From contig JHVA01000001.1 in NCBI GenBank assembly GCA_000688615.1, positions 4,509,001 through 4,573,000 on the forward strand: a stretch of 64,000 nt of DNA, in the 5' to 3' direction. The position numbers and the translations under genes are program-made. Source of the stretch: Acidobacteriaceae bacterium KBS 146. Lineage in GTDB: Bacteria > Acidobacteriota > Terriglobia > Terriglobales > Acidobacteriaceae. The notes under the pieces are model-generated. The model was given only the letters and a program-made list of their open reading frames with translations, made no database searches and was not told where the DNA came from. The first letter of the stretch is position 1. The number at the start of each line of letters is the position of its first letter. This document shows, one piece after another, positions 44,400 through 53,406 of this stretch.

Positions 44400-44849
44400 G
44401 CAGAGCCCTCCCAACGTATGCTCGATTATTCACGGAACTGCCATCATTTCAGGCCGATGAACAGTTCCTGCACGTCCTCGGCCGCTCAGGCGGTATCTGC
44501 GATGCGAGATTGAAGATTTATCACTCTCTTGGAGTGCGTGGACCCTGCAGCGAAGACAAGGTGTAGGGTTACCGTCTGGCAAGGCCGTCGCGCAGCACAT
44601 CGGTGTCGTACCACTTACCGCGGAGCAAGTGGGCATCGATTTCACAGAGTGGGAAGGATACACCCTCCGTGGTACTACATTCTCAGCGAAGCTGATCTTT
44701 GTGGCGGAGGTCATCGGCTCGATCTGGATGGCTGCCGGATTGTAGCGGAAGTATTAGCGGGGCTCATTGATGGAGACGCGACATCGTTTCGTCGAAGCCA
44801 GAAGGAATGGCGGCCTACAAAGACACTGAACGAATTACTGGCCTGTTGA
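44400..44849 (+). pseudogene. animal-type haem peroxidase remnant with large internal deletion
   Basis: A first frame reads ARLFTELPSFQADEQFLHVLGRSGG, in pieces the N-terminal start of bacterial cyclooxygenase/peroxidase-family proteins. A second frame resumes at LPSGKAVAQHIGVVPLTAEQ. A third gives PPWYYILSEADLCGGGHRLD and GCRIVAEVLAGLIDGDATSF, the C-terminal end of the same family. The several hundred residues between, including both haem-ligand regions, are missing, and at least one frameshift remains. No other gene was found in 43992-45122. Confidence 0.6.
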
Positions 44850-45122
44850 TTGTGATTGAGCCCTGTCTAGATATTCGAGATGAACCTATTCATCAATAAT
44901 TTCAGTTATTGCGGATAACCGAATCGACCGTGACCTGGCGCCATCGCAAATCCTACTTCCATCATTTCGTCTCGCCGGTAAGTCGAAGCATGGATTAGGT
45001 CCCTTGATGCATTTCGGACAAGCAACAAATGATCAAGCGTCTGTCACAGGTCGGCGTGGTATCCGGTCTTACCTGATACGAGAGGCAGATGAAAATGGCC
45101 GCTCGGAGATGGAGGAACACAA

Positions 45123-45944
45123 ATGAAGATCGTAGTGATTGGTGGCACTGGCCTTATCGGGTCGAAGCTTGTTAATAAGCTTCGTGAACACGGACACGAA
45201 GCAGTACCGGCATCGCCCAACACCGGGGTCAACACGCTCACAGGCGAAGGACTAGCGGAAGTGCTGCAAGGTGCATCGGTAGTCGTGGATGTATCAAACT
45301 CGCCGTCGTTCGATGAGGCGATAGCGATGAACTTCTTCACTACTGCTACACGTAATCTTCTTCAGTATGAAAAAGCCGCGGGCGTCAAGCACCACGTAGC
45401 GTTGTCTGTCGTGGGAACGGATCGTCTGGCCGAGACAAAGCCGTCAGATGCCGAAAAGACGATTCGTGGATACTTTCGTGCGAAGCTCGCGCAAGAGAAG
45501 CTTATAGCCGAGTCTTCGATACCATTTTCAATCGTTCATGCGACCCAGTTCTTCGAGTTTGTGAAGAGCATCGCTGATGCCGCGAGCGACGGAACGACGG
45601 TTCGATTGGCACCTGTGTTGATCCAGCCTATGGCGGCTGATGATGTTGCAGCAGCGGTTGGACGGGTTGCGGTAGGTGCGCCTGCGAATGGAATTGTCGA
45701 GGTGGGCGGTCCGCAACAATTCCGCCTGGACGAGTTCGTCCTGGAAGGGCTCCGCGCACGTAACGATCCGCGTACGGTTATCGCAGATCCTGCCGCCGGC
45801 TATTTCGGAGTCGAAGTGGATGAACGTGCACTGGTTCCGGGGAAGGACGCGCGACTTGGCGAGACGCGTTTCAAAACATGGCTCAGCCAGTCCGCGAAGC
45901 CGCTTGCCCCATCCGCAGAGAACACCGTCGCGACATCCCGTTAG
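45123..45944 (+). CDS. NmrA-like / atypical SDR NAD(P)-binding oxidoreductase
   Basis: 273 residues. The dinucleotide fold opens with VVIGGTGLIGSKLVNKLREHGH (GxxGxxG at 8-14), followed by VVVDVSNSPSFDE, HHVALSVVGTDRL, RAKLAQEKLI and IVHATQFFEF. The missing Tyr-X-X-X-Lys puts it with the atypical SDRs (NmrA, YtfG/QOR2-type). These act as redox sensors or quinone reductases. The substrate is not predictable. A cupin gene follows after 65 bases on the same strand, a common pairing in soil bacteria. Confidence 0.85.
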   Translation: MKIVVIGGTGLIGSKLVNKLREHGHEAVPASPNTGVNTLTGEGLAEVLQGASVVVDVSNSPSFDEAIAMNFFTTATRNLLQYEKAAGVKHHVALSVVGTDRLAETKPSDAEKTIRGYFRAKLAQEKLIAESSIPFSIVHATQFFEFVKSIADAASDGTTVRLAPVLIQPMAADDVAAAVGRVAVGAPANGIVEVGGPQQFRLDEFVLEGLRARNDPRTVIADPAAGYFGVEVDERALVPGKDARLGETRFKTWLSQSAKPLAPSAENTVATSR

Positions 45945-46009
45945 AACAGGAGCCGAATCTGAACTCGGTTTCAACCCTAAAGCTAAGGGAAACACCAAGG
46001 AGATCAATC

Positions 46010-46399
46010 ATGAAGATCGCAAAAGTAATTTTGTGCCTGGCGTGGCTCATTTCAGGCCCGCTTTTGGCACAGGAAGCGAAGGTAACGGAGGTCCTGTCGA
46101 AAGACCTCTCGAATCTTCCTGGCAAAGAGGGTCTGATGATCACCGTGGAATACCCGCCGGGCGCTTCGGATCCTGTACATCGCCACAATGCCCATGCATT
46201 CCTTTATGTCCTGGAAGGGTCGATCGTCATGCAGGTGAAGGGCGGAAAGGAAGTGACGCTGGGGCCTGGTGAGACCTTCTATGAAGGGCCTGATGACATT
46301 CACGTGATTGGGCGAAATGCAAGTAAGACGATGCCAGCAAAATTCGTAGTATTCCTGGTAAAAGACAAAGGCGCACCGGTGCTGGTTCCCACGAACTAA
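46010..46399 (+). CDS. exported single-domain cupin protein
   Basis: 129 residues with a signal peptide (MKIAKVILCLAWLISGPLLAQ). The cupin barrel has motif 1 PVHRHNAHAFLYVLEG (His, His, Glu metal ligands) and motif 2 GETFYEGPDDIHVIG. It resembles small periplasmic cupins annotated as 'cupin domain' next to NmrA-like genes; enzymatic activity is uncertain. AAGGAG lies 7 bases before ATG 46010. The frame is open further 5' but the earlier codons overlap the NmrA-like gene. Confidence 0.9.
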   Translation: MKIAKVILCLAWLISGPLLAQEAKVTEVLSKDLSNLPGKEGLMITVEYPPGASDPVHRHNAHAFLYVLEGSIVMQVKGGKEVTLGPGETFYEGPDDIHVIGRNASKTMPAKFVVFLVKDKGAPVLVPTN

Positions 46400-46464
46400 T
46401 AGCCGAGAGCATCGGAGAATAGGGACAAACAGACAGCGATGCGTACCGCCTTCGCTGATAGTGC

Positions 46465-46498
46465 TGAATCCCGCGCCCTAGCGAGGGTGCGGGATTCA
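46465..46498 (+). terminator. terminator hairpin after the cupin gene
   Basis: A 10-base perfect stem TGAATCCCGC/GCGGGATTCA with a further inner CCCT/AGGG pairing. It lies between the convergent cupin and universal stress protein genes. Confidence 0.75.
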
Positions 46499-46532
46499 AA
46501 ATATCGGTGGTTGGCGTGATGATCTCGCGTTC

Positions 46533-47459
46533 TCAAACCAGATGACCGCGGACCCCTAATACAGGACACTTCGATTCACGAATCAGATAAGACAATGTCG
46601 AAGCGGGCGCATGATTTGCAAAAGCACGATCCCGGAGGCCAACCACGATCAAGCTCGCGGACTCCGATTGCCCAACTGTTGTGATCACTTCAGCGGCTTT
46701 CCCGTACTCCAGACGCGCCTTGACCTTGCAGTACCGTTCTGCGTCCGTCGGAATCAAGCGCATCAATTCCTGCTTCGTATGGTCTTGAGTGCGTTCGGTT
46801 TCGACAGCAGGCGTTCCAGGCTGTTTGCTTTGCACATGAAGGAAGGTCAGTTTGGCGTGGAATCGCTCAGCGAGGCTGGCGGCATACTGTGCACCGCGAA
46901 GGCCAGTCGTTTTTAAATCGGTCGCAAATAGAATCGAACGGAAAGGATGTGATTTAAATTCACAGTTTGGTCCAACGATCAAAACAGGGCATGACTGCCG
47001 GTGCAATACTGCTTCTGCTACAGATCCCAGTACCAATCGCTCCAGGCCACTTGCACCGTGGGATCCTACGATAATGAGATCTGCCTTGTCCTCTTGAGCA
47101 ACCTTATTAATTAAATCTCTCGCATTGGCGTAAGCGACAACCACGTGCGGTTCTAATTGTTTAAGCTGCGGTTCGGCAGCTATCCATTGGTCCATTTCTC
47201 TCTTGTCTACATCCAGGCTTGCCTCCAATATCTCTGTCGAGACGGGGCCCTCCGCTCCTACGTATGGGACTGGAGACGATGCATGTACTAAGGAAAGTTT
47301 CGAGCCAAAAAGTTGGCTGATCGAGATTGCCAATCTCAAAGCGTCGGTAGCTTGTTTCGAAAAGTCGGTTGCAACGAGAATGCGCGTAAAAACAATTTCA
47401 CTGGTTGCCAGGTTGGGCCCAGAAGCGGAGCTGTCTGCTGTCGCACTATCCCAATTCAT
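46533..47459 (-). CDS. tandem-domain universal stress protein (UspA family)
   Basis: 308 residues with two Usp domains. Domain 1 is FTRILVATDFSKQATDALRL to LIIVGSHGASGLERLVLGSVAEAVLHRQSCPVLIVG, whose G-X2-G-X9-G-(S/T) pattern suggests ATP binding. Domain 2 starts FRSILFATDLKTTGLRGAQY and has a degenerate loop (LIVVGLRDRAFANHAPASTL). The frame is open to 47753, but ATG 47459 (MNWDSATAD, GAGG upstream) gives the same length as the two other Usp proteins nearby. Two CRP-like palindromes lie in the 400 bases between this gene and the divergent Usp gene. Confidence 0.88.
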   Translation of the reverse strand: MNWDSATADSSASGPNLATSEIVFTRILVATDFSKQATDALRLAISISQLFGSKLSLVHASSPVPYVGAEGPVSTEILEASLDVDKREMDQWIAAEPQLKQLEPHVVVAYANARDLINKVAQEDKADLIIVGSHGASGLERLVLGSVAEAVLHRQSCPVLIVGPNCEFKSHPFRSILFATDLKTTGLRGAQYAASLAERFHAKLTFLHVQSKQPGTPAVETERTQDHTKQELMRLIPTDAERYCKVKARLEYGKAAEVITTVGQSESASLIVVGLRDRAFANHAPASTLSYLIRESKCPVLGVRGHLV

Positions 47460-47531
47460 AAGCGTACCTCTCTGAGTTCGTCGGATCGCAGTGATCTGGA
47501 TGCAGGTTACAGTTGTTCTGCCCCCGCAGGC

Positions 47532-47547
47532 CGTGATGGAGATCACA
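47532..47547. promoter_or_regulatory. CRP/FNR-family-like palindrome upstream of usp (site 1)
   Basis: CGTGATGGAGATCACA, a TGTGA-N6-TCACA type site, centred about 80 bases upstream of the Usp start at 47459. Confidence 0.5.
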
Positions 47548-47738
47548 AATGGGTTTGCCTCACCTCCTGGCTGGCCGTATTCGGGGTCAAGGTTGTCGGT
47601 AGGAATTGTCAACTGGGCGACATCGTAGAGAAAGTTACTCAGAGACTCTGTGTAGGAAGCATCGGCAAGAAGAGGAGAATCACAGATGCCGCCGCCAGCT
47701 TTGCCAACAATTGCTATACCCGCTCTTGTTTGCATGCC

Positions 47739-47754
47739 TGTGATGGACATCACT
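47739..47754. promoter_or_regulatory. CRP/FNR-family-like palindrome upstream of usp (site 2)
   Basis: TGTGATGGACATCACT, centred about 113 bases upstream of the plus-strand Usp start at 47860. It shares the GTGATGG core with site 1. Confidence 0.5.
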
Positions 47755-47859
47755 GGGGGCTGTGCATTTAGCCACTGATAGCTGTTTGAAGATACCCCTA
47801 AGCTAGTCCACGTGAGAGATCAGTTTGAGCACATATCTGCCAAGAGAGAGGTGTCCTTT

Positions 47860-48753
47860 ATGCCAGTTATCGGCGATCAGGTTGGACTGACGATAGACCG
47901 CATTGTTTTAGCGACAGAGTTCTCACCCTCTTCTGAAGCGGCTACAGATTACGCAAAGAACGTCGCGAAGCGGTTTTCATCGAGCTTAACCGTTGCTCAT
48001 GTGGTAGATCTTTCGATTGCGACCCGCTCGGAGCAGGCGGTAGTGGGAGTGCCGATTGACGATATGAGACGTGCCAGCAGCGAAAATTTGGAGCGTCTTC
48101 TCGATGATCTGAGCAACGAAGGCATTCGGAGCACAGCTCACACTTTGGAAGCTCATAATCCCGCAGCTGCCATCGTTGGGCTATCAGAACAAATCAAAGC
48201 AAATCTTATTGTCGTCGGAACACATTGTCGTCGCGGACTTAGCAAAGCAATTCTGGGATCGTGTGCAGAAGGCATTATCCGGCATGCAAGCTGTCCCGTT
48301 CTTACTATAGGGCCGAAATCCAAAGCGCCTTCGAAACAATCATTCGACTTTCATACGATTGTCTTTGCGACAGATTTCGACTCAGACGTTTCCGAAAAAG
48401 CGCATGTCGCCTTAGCGTTTGCTCAGGATAGCGCCGCCAAAATTTATTTTTGTCATTTCCTCAATCATCCGGGAAAGGACGTAGGCGAGACCTTCGAGAT
48501 GCAATTGAAGTTTGAAACGGCTTTGCAAAAGTTGGTACCTCAGCCTGCTTACGACTGGTGTTCTCCAGAATTTGTGGTGGAGTCAGGAGAAATTGCACCT
48601 CATATCCTAAGCCTGGCGCAGAGAGTAAAAGCCGATCTGATTATCCTGGGAGCGAGCCGCAGCTCTTCCTGGTTCGCGCATTTGGTCGAAGGGGTCGTTG
48701 GGAAGGTGCTTGCTTCTGCGGAATGTCCGGTGATGACCGTATGCTCGTCCTAA
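47860..48753 (+). CDS. tandem-domain universal stress protein (UspA family)
   Basis: 297 residues from ATG 47860 (AGAGAGG upstream; a GTG start at 47812 is less likely). Domain 1 is IDRIVLATEFSPSSEAATDY to LIVVGTHCRRGLSKAILGSCAEGIIRHASCPVLTIG. Domain 2 is FHTIVFATDFDSDVSEKAHV to LIILGASRSSSWFAHLVEGVVGKVLASAECPVMTV. Its glycine loop is altered (SRSSSWFAHLVEG), so only domain 1 is likely to bind ATP. Divergent from the previous Usp gene, convergent with the acyltransferase gene. Confidence 0.9.
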   Translation: MPVIGDQVGLTIDRIVLATEFSPSSEAATDYAKNVAKRFSSSLTVAHVVDLSIATRSEQAVVGVPIDDMRRASSENLERLLDDLSNEGIRSTAHTLEAHNPAAAIVGLSEQIKANLIVVGTHCRRGLSKAILGSCAEGIIRHASCPVLTIGPKSKAPSKQSFDFHTIVFATDFDSDVSEKAHVALAFAQDSAAKIYFCHFLNHPGKDVGETFEMQLKFETALQKLVPQPAYDWCSPEFVVESGEIAPHILSLAQRVKADLIILGASRSSSWFAHLVEGVVGKVLASAECPVMTVCSS

Positions 48754-48821
48754 AGCCATTCTGGAGATTCGATTCGAATTGGAAGGGATGAACGGCGGCT
48801 GCCGAGTGGCACCCGAGGCGA

Positions 48822-49817
48822 TCAGGCTAAATGGTAGTGGTAGTTCTTTTCGACGAGAAGGGATGCGATTGCACATGAAGCTACACGAGACTCGGCTGAG
48901 TCGGCGCGGCTTGTAAGTATGATAGGAACCTTCGCACCCAGAACAATACCAGCCAGGCGAGCTCCGCCGAGATATTCCAACTGCTTGGCGAGCATATTTC
49001 CCGATTCAAGATCAGGAACCACAAGAATATCTGCTATTCCAGCTACAGGGGACTGGAGCTGCTTGACATGAGCCGCTTCCGCGCTCACGGCCGTATCAAA
49101 TGCTAAGGGACCGTCAAGAGTGGCTCCGGTTATCTGACCGCGATCTGCCATCTTGCATAAAGCGGCTGCATCCAGCGTAGATGTGATCTTCGCGCAAACT
49201 GTTTCTACAGCAGAAAGGATGGCGACCTTGGGATTTTCAACGCCCAGCGTGTGAGCCAAGTCGATCGCGTTTTGGACGATATCCACCTTATCCTCGAGTG
49301 AAGGGTAGATATTGATCGCTGCATCTGTAATGAAGAGTGTTCGATCGTAGAGCGGCGCCTCCATAACGTAGACATGGCTGACACGTCGTGCGGTGCGGAT
49401 GCCACCATCCTTTTGCAAAACAGCGTGCATCAGCAGATCGGTGTGCAGGCTACCTTTCATCAGTGCGGCAGCTTGGCCTTTCTGGCATAGTCTCACGCTT
49501 GCGGCAGCTGCCTCTTCTTCGTCTTCCACTTCGACGAAGCGACTCGACGCAATGTTAAGTCCTTCTGAATATGCAATTGTTCGAACGACCGACTTTGGTG
49601 CGACCATAATCGGTTCGATATATCCTGCTTCAGCTGCTTCCAGAGCCCCTGCGAGTGAGGGGGCGTTGCATGGCCAACAAACCGCTGTAGGAATGGGATG
49701 ACGGCTGCGATTTTTGCTAAGCAGGGCGCTCAACAGGCATCGATCCACAATCTCCTCAGCTGCTTCATCGTCGTCCGCGGACAACTGGTCTGGACTTGCT
49801 GTTTCGTCATTGAGCAT
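48822..49817 (-). CDS. phosphate acetyl/butyryltransferase family protein
   Basis: Interconverts acyl-CoA and acyl-phosphate. Blocks typical of the Pta/Ptb fold are TAVCWPCNAPSLAGALEAAEAGYIEPIMVAP, AALMKGSLHTDLLMHAVL, FITDAAINIYPSLEDK, GPLAFDTAVS, ADILVVPDLESGNMLAKQLEYLGGA and VPIILTSRADS (each quoted in part). This is closer to Ptb and to the Pta half of enoyl-CoA hydratase/Pta fusions than to E. coli Pta. The frame is open to 49934, but a CRP-like palindrome at 49898-49913 and the position of homology favour ATG 49817. No acetate or butyrate kinase is adjacent. Divergent from ppsA. Confidence 0.85.
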   Translation of the reverse strand: MLNDETASPDQLSADDDEAAEEIVDRCLLSALLSKNRSRHPIPTAVCWPCNAPSLAGALEAAEAGYIEPIMVAPKSVVRTIAYSEGLNIASSRFVEVEDEEEAAAASVRLCQKGQAAALMKGSLHTDLLMHAVLQKDGGIRTARRVSHVYVMEAPLYDRTLFITDAAINIYPSLEDKVDIVQNAIDLAHTLGVENPKVAILSAVETVCAKITSTLDAAALCKMADRGQITGATLDGPLAFDTAVSAEAAHVKQLQSPVAGIADILVVPDLESGNMLAKQLEYLGGARLAGIVLGAKVPIILTSRADSAESRVASCAIASLLVEKNYHYHLA

Positions 49818-49897
49818 TGCTAGCCATCCCGATGGAATTTCCTTTGAAGCTGCGTCGACTGTTCGTCTCGAACGTAACGAATTCAGGTACATCACGC

Positions 49898-49956
49898 AGT
49901 GATGGGCATCACAGTCCTGATAAAAAGACGACAATCAAACCGTGATGCTTGTCACA
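49898..49956. promoter_or_regulatory. two CRP/FNR-family-like palindromes between pta-like gene and ppsA
   Basis: AGTGATGGGCATCACA (49898-49913) and CGTGATGCTTGTCACA (49941-49956), 43 bases apart centre to centre (four helical turns). The second is centred about 70 bases before the ppsA start codon. Confidence 0.55.
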
Positions 49957-50017
49957 TATGCTTTGCGCACGCGCGGGGTAATGTTCAAAGTGGTTTTCAG
50001 AGATTCTTGGAATTCAA

Positions 50018-52429
50018 ATGTTTACCAACTACCTACTTGATTTCTCCGATATTAGAATGGCCGATGTGCCACGCGTTGGGGGTAAGAATGCGTCTCTGGG
50101 CGAACTCTACTCTGTGTTCCACAAACGAGATGTCGGCGTACTTGACGGATTTGCTCTAACGACAGATGCGTACTGGCACCTCTTATCGGCGAATGGTCTT
50201 CAAGAGAAGCTGGAAGCAGTATTCAAAGACTTCAATCCGGAAGACATTGGCCTCCTGACAGCTACCGGCCTTGCAGCTCGTTCCTTAATTTTGCACGCGC
50301 CTCTTCCACAGGACCTTCAGGCAGTCATCCTTGACGGATATCAAAGGCTGGTGCGCCGGATTGGATACGAACCCAGTCTCGCGGTCCGTTCCTCTGCAAG
50401 TGCAGAAGATCTGCCAGAGGCCTCATTTGCTGGTGCGGCTGAAACATTCCTCAATGTAAGTGGAGAAAAGGCACTGCTGGATGCTGTTCACCAGTGCTTT
50501 GCGTCGCTATTTACAGATCGTGCTATCAACTACCGCGCACGTCAGGGATATCCGCCATTAAAGGTGGCTTTGTCTGTCGGTGTGATGCCCATGGTCCGTT
50601 CTGACAAGGCCTCCTCAGGCGTAATGTTCACCTTGGATACGGAGTCTGGCTTTCGTGATGTCATCACTCTGACGGGAGCATATGGTCTCGGAGAGTTTGT
50701 CGTCCAGGGGGTCGTCACTCCGGATGAGTGGACGATTTTTAAGTCGACATTGATAGAGGGGTTTGATGCGATCATCGGCCGCCACCTAGGAACAAAGGAA
50801 GTCAAGCTGGTATATGGTGATGGAACAAAGACGACGAAGAGCGAGGTAACTCTTCAAGACGACCGCGACCGCTATTGCCTAGCGGACCAAGAGGTAGTTT
50901 TACTTGCTCGGTGGGGCTGCATGATTGAAGAGCACTACTCGCGAATTGCCGGACGTCGGCAACCGATGGACATCGAGTGGGCTAAGGATGGAATAACGGG
51001 CAAGCTCTACATTGTTCAAGCGCGACCGGAGACAGTTCATTCCGGAAAAAATCGGGGGCATTCCACCGAAGTCTTTCGCTTGATTGAGCCGTCAGGTCCT
51101 GCGCTTTTATCTGGTCAGGCAGCTGGAGAAAAGATTGGATCCGGCAAGGCGCGAGTTGTGACAGATCTGCAGATGCTGGACGATGTGCAGCCGGGAGAGG
51201 TTTTGGTGGCCGCGAAGACTGATCCTGACTGGGAACCAGTAATGCGGCGTGTAGCCGCGATCGTCACCGATCAGGGAAGTCGCACTGCGCATGCGGCGAT
51301 CGTATCGAGGGAGTTCGGTATTCCGTGTGTTGTTGGCACGGGTAACGCTACCCAAGTGTTAAAGACCGGGCAGGAGATTACCGTTTGCTGCGCTGAGGGC
51401 AGAGAGGGCCACATCTATTCGGGACTTATTCCCTTTCAAAGGGATATGGTGACCGTGACGTCGCTTCCGGATATGCGGACGAAAATCATGCTGATAGTTG
51501 GAGATCCTTCAAGAGCATTCGATTTTGCCGCCATTCCGAACGACGGTGTGGGCCTAGTGCGGATCGAGTTCATTATTTCAAACCATGTAGGGATCCATCC
51601 GATGGCACTGGCAAGGATTGACTCGGTCCGGAATGTACATACTCTTTCCGAAATTCGAAGGCGCATTGGCGTCGGCGATCCGAAGGAGTTTTTTATACGT
51701 AGGCTAAGCGAAGGAGTAGGTCGTATTGCAGCCGCTTTTTATCCCAAGCCTGTGATCGTTCGGTTAAGCGACTTTAAAACGAATGAGTACGCCAACCTAC
51801 TCGGCGGCGGCGAGTTCGAACAACAGGAAGAAAATCCTATGATCGGATTTCGCGGGGCGTCGCGGTACTACGATGAGCGATACGCTGCCGGTTTTGCTCT
51901 GGAGTGTGCGGCTCTCGCCCGTGTTCGGAATGACTTTGGTTTGTCCAATGTAAAGCTTATGATTCCTTTTTGCAGGACGGTCGACGAAGGTCGAAAGGTG
52001 ATCGAGTTACTCAGAGAACATGGATTGAAACAGGCGGAGAATGGCCTTGAAGTCTATGCAATGTGTGAGATTCCTGCCAATGTTGTTCTAGCGGATCAGT
52101 TTCTCAGAATTTTCGATGGTTACTCCATCGGCTCGAATGACCTGACGCAGCTAACGTTGGGGCTCGACCGCGATTCGGCGGTAGTGGCGCATCTCTTCGA
52201 CGAGAACAACGATGCTGTGCGCTGGATGATCGAGCGGGCAATCAAGTCCGCGCATGCCGCTGGTAAGCCGATCGGCATATGCGGGCAAGCTCCGTCGGAC
52301 TTCCCACAATTTTCTGAGTGGATTGTCAGGGAAGGAATAGACTCCATCTCCCTTAATCCAGACACGGCTCTTCAAACCGCATTGCGAGTTGCGTGCGAAG
52401 AGGAACGGTGTCGGCCCAAAGTCCACTGA
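50018..52429 (+). CDS. ppsA: phosphoenolpyruvate synthase
   Basis: Makes PEP from pyruvate and ATP (AMP and phosphate released), feeding gluconeogenesis. 803 residues, the usual length. The ATP-grasp domain starts VPRVGGKNASLGEL and contains LAVRSSASAEDLPEASFAG. The swivelling phosphohistidine domain has QGSRTAHAAIVSREFGIPCVVG (His425; the usual GGRTSHAA has Ser for the first Gly here). The PEP/pyruvate barrel has VGLVRIEFII, VIVRLSDFKTNEYANLLGG, ENPMIGFRG, EIPANV, GSNDLTQLTLGLDRDS and the active-site Cys755 in PIGICGQAPSD. It is transcribed away from the acyltransferase, linking acyl-phosphate and PEP pools to the stress proteins around. Confidence 0.93.
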   Translation: MFTNYLLDFSDIRMADVPRVGGKNASLGELYSVFHKRDVGVLDGFALTTDAYWHLLSANGLQEKLEAVFKDFNPEDIGLLTATGLAARSLILHAPLPQDLQAVILDGYQRLVRRIGYEPSLAVRSSASAEDLPEASFAGAAETFLNVSGEKALLDAVHQCFASLFTDRAINYRARQGYPPLKVALSVGVMPMVRSDKASSGVMFTLDTESGFRDVITLTGAYGLGEFVVQGVVTPDEWTIFKSTLIEGFDAIIGRHLGTKEVKLVYGDGTKTTKSEVTLQDDRDRYCLADQEVVLLARWGCMIEEHYSRIAGRRQPMDIEWAKDGITGKLYIVQARPETVHSGKNRGHSTEVFRLIEPSGPALLSGQAAGEKIGSGKARVVTDLQMLDDVQPGEVLVAAKTDPDWEPVMRRVAAIVTDQGSRTAHAAIVSREFGIPCVVGTGNATQVLKTGQEITVCCAEGREGHIYSGLIPFQRDMVTVTSLPDMRTKIMLIVGDPSRAFDFAAIPNDGVGLVRIEFIISNHVGIHPMALARIDSVRNVHTLSEIRRRIGVGDPKEFFIRRLSEGVGRIAAAFYPKPVIVRLSDFKTNEYANLLGGGEFEQQEENPMIGFRGASRYYDERYAAGFALECAALARVRNDFGLSNVKLMIPFCRTVDEGRKVIELLREHGLKQAENGLEVYAMCEIPANVVLADQFLRIFDGYSIGSNDLTQLTLGLDRDSAVVAHLFDENNDAVRWMIERAIKSAHAAGKPIGICGQAPSDFPQFSEWIVREGIDSISLNPDTALQTALRVACEEERCRPKVH

Positions 52430-52515
52430 CGATGTCGCTGGCGGCAATGCTGATACCGCAGCGGATTATGGTTCAAAGTAGACAGGCTTGACACGGTCAC
52501 TCTGAACCCAACGGT

Positions 52516-53406
52516 CTAATGCGACTTTTGCGAGAGCCCCTGTCTCGAGAGGGAGAAGATTGGGCAATTTGCCTTCGCTAAAAGTTGTGCCACGGCACTC
52601 TGCGCTCGCGCCCTGTCGACCGACTTTCCACTTTCGAAACAAGCGTCGGTTACGATGAAATCGACGATTTGTTCTTTAGTTGACGCCAAAATGCTTTCAG
52701 CGATACGGCCTTTCTGTATTAAGTGCCTGGTTCGAACTCCCTGGTTTCTAATAAATGCGGCAACGTCATTCAAAGTTTTGCTGCACTCGACTTCGAGTTT
52801 TGTGCATGGAAAATGATCGTGATCGCAGACATGCAATAAAACCAAAATGGCCGACCAGTCGCGGGCGAGAGAGATTGCCGATGGAATAGCAGAACAGGAG
52901 GTCGCGGAGAAATCAAATGGGAAGAGAAAGGTAGTTGCTGGCCCGTAGGGAGGATGCCACGCGACGTTTGGCCCAACGGCTATCACACTGCATGGCATGC
53001 TGCTGATAGCCAATTCGGCAATAGAGTCGTGATTTCTGGCGAAGGTTGTCTCTTTTCCGCCGGACCCCACTACAACTATATCCGCAGAATACTCTTGTTG
53101 AACCTGGAACAGCACATCTCTGACATCGCCACAACGAACCACAATTTCACTTGTAATGCCTGCAGCAGCCAGAAGGCTTTGACCAATCCGACTTAACTCC
53201 GATTTGGCTGATTTTGCCTGGTCGCGAAGATAGCATGTCATAGAGTCTGCCGCCTCCAACTCAGTTGGAGCAAGCACATGGACAAGCAGAAGTTTAGCCG
53301 CATAAACATGGGCGACTTCAGTTGCATACTGGAGTGGAGGCAAGGAGCTGTCCGAGAGATCTGTCGCGAGCAAAACAGTACGAACTGATGGGTTAGCCGG
53401 TCGCAT
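52516..53406 (-). CDS. tandem-domain universal stress protein, degenerate
   Basis: 296 residues from ATG 53406 (AGGAGG 11 bases upstream). Domain 1 is VRTVLLATDLSDSSLPPLQY to DIVVVGSGGKETTFARNHDSIAELAISSMPCSVIAVG. Domain 2 begins ATTFLFPFDFSATSCSAIPS and ends QLLAKANCPIFSLS. Neither domain keeps the full G-X2-G-X9-G loop, so ATP binding is doubtful; such Usp proteins often pair with ATP-binding ones. It is convergent with ppsA and the third Usp gene within 7 kb. A weak half-matching CRP-like site lies at 53549-53564. Confidence 0.85.
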   Translation of the reverse strand: MRPANPSVRTVLLATDLSDSSLPPLQYATEVAHVYAAKLLLVHVLAPTELEAADSMTCYLRDQAKSAKSELSRIGQSLLAAAGITSEIVVRCGDVRDVLFQVQQEYSADIVVVGSGGKETTFARNHDSIAELAISSMPCSVIAVGPNVAWHPPYGPATTFLFPFDFSATSCSAIPSAISLARDWSAILVLLHVCDHDHFPCTKLEVECSKTLNDVAAFIRNQGVRTRHLIQKGRIAESILASTKEQIVDFIVTDACFESGKSVDRARAQSAVAQLLAKANCPIFSLSRQGLSQKSH

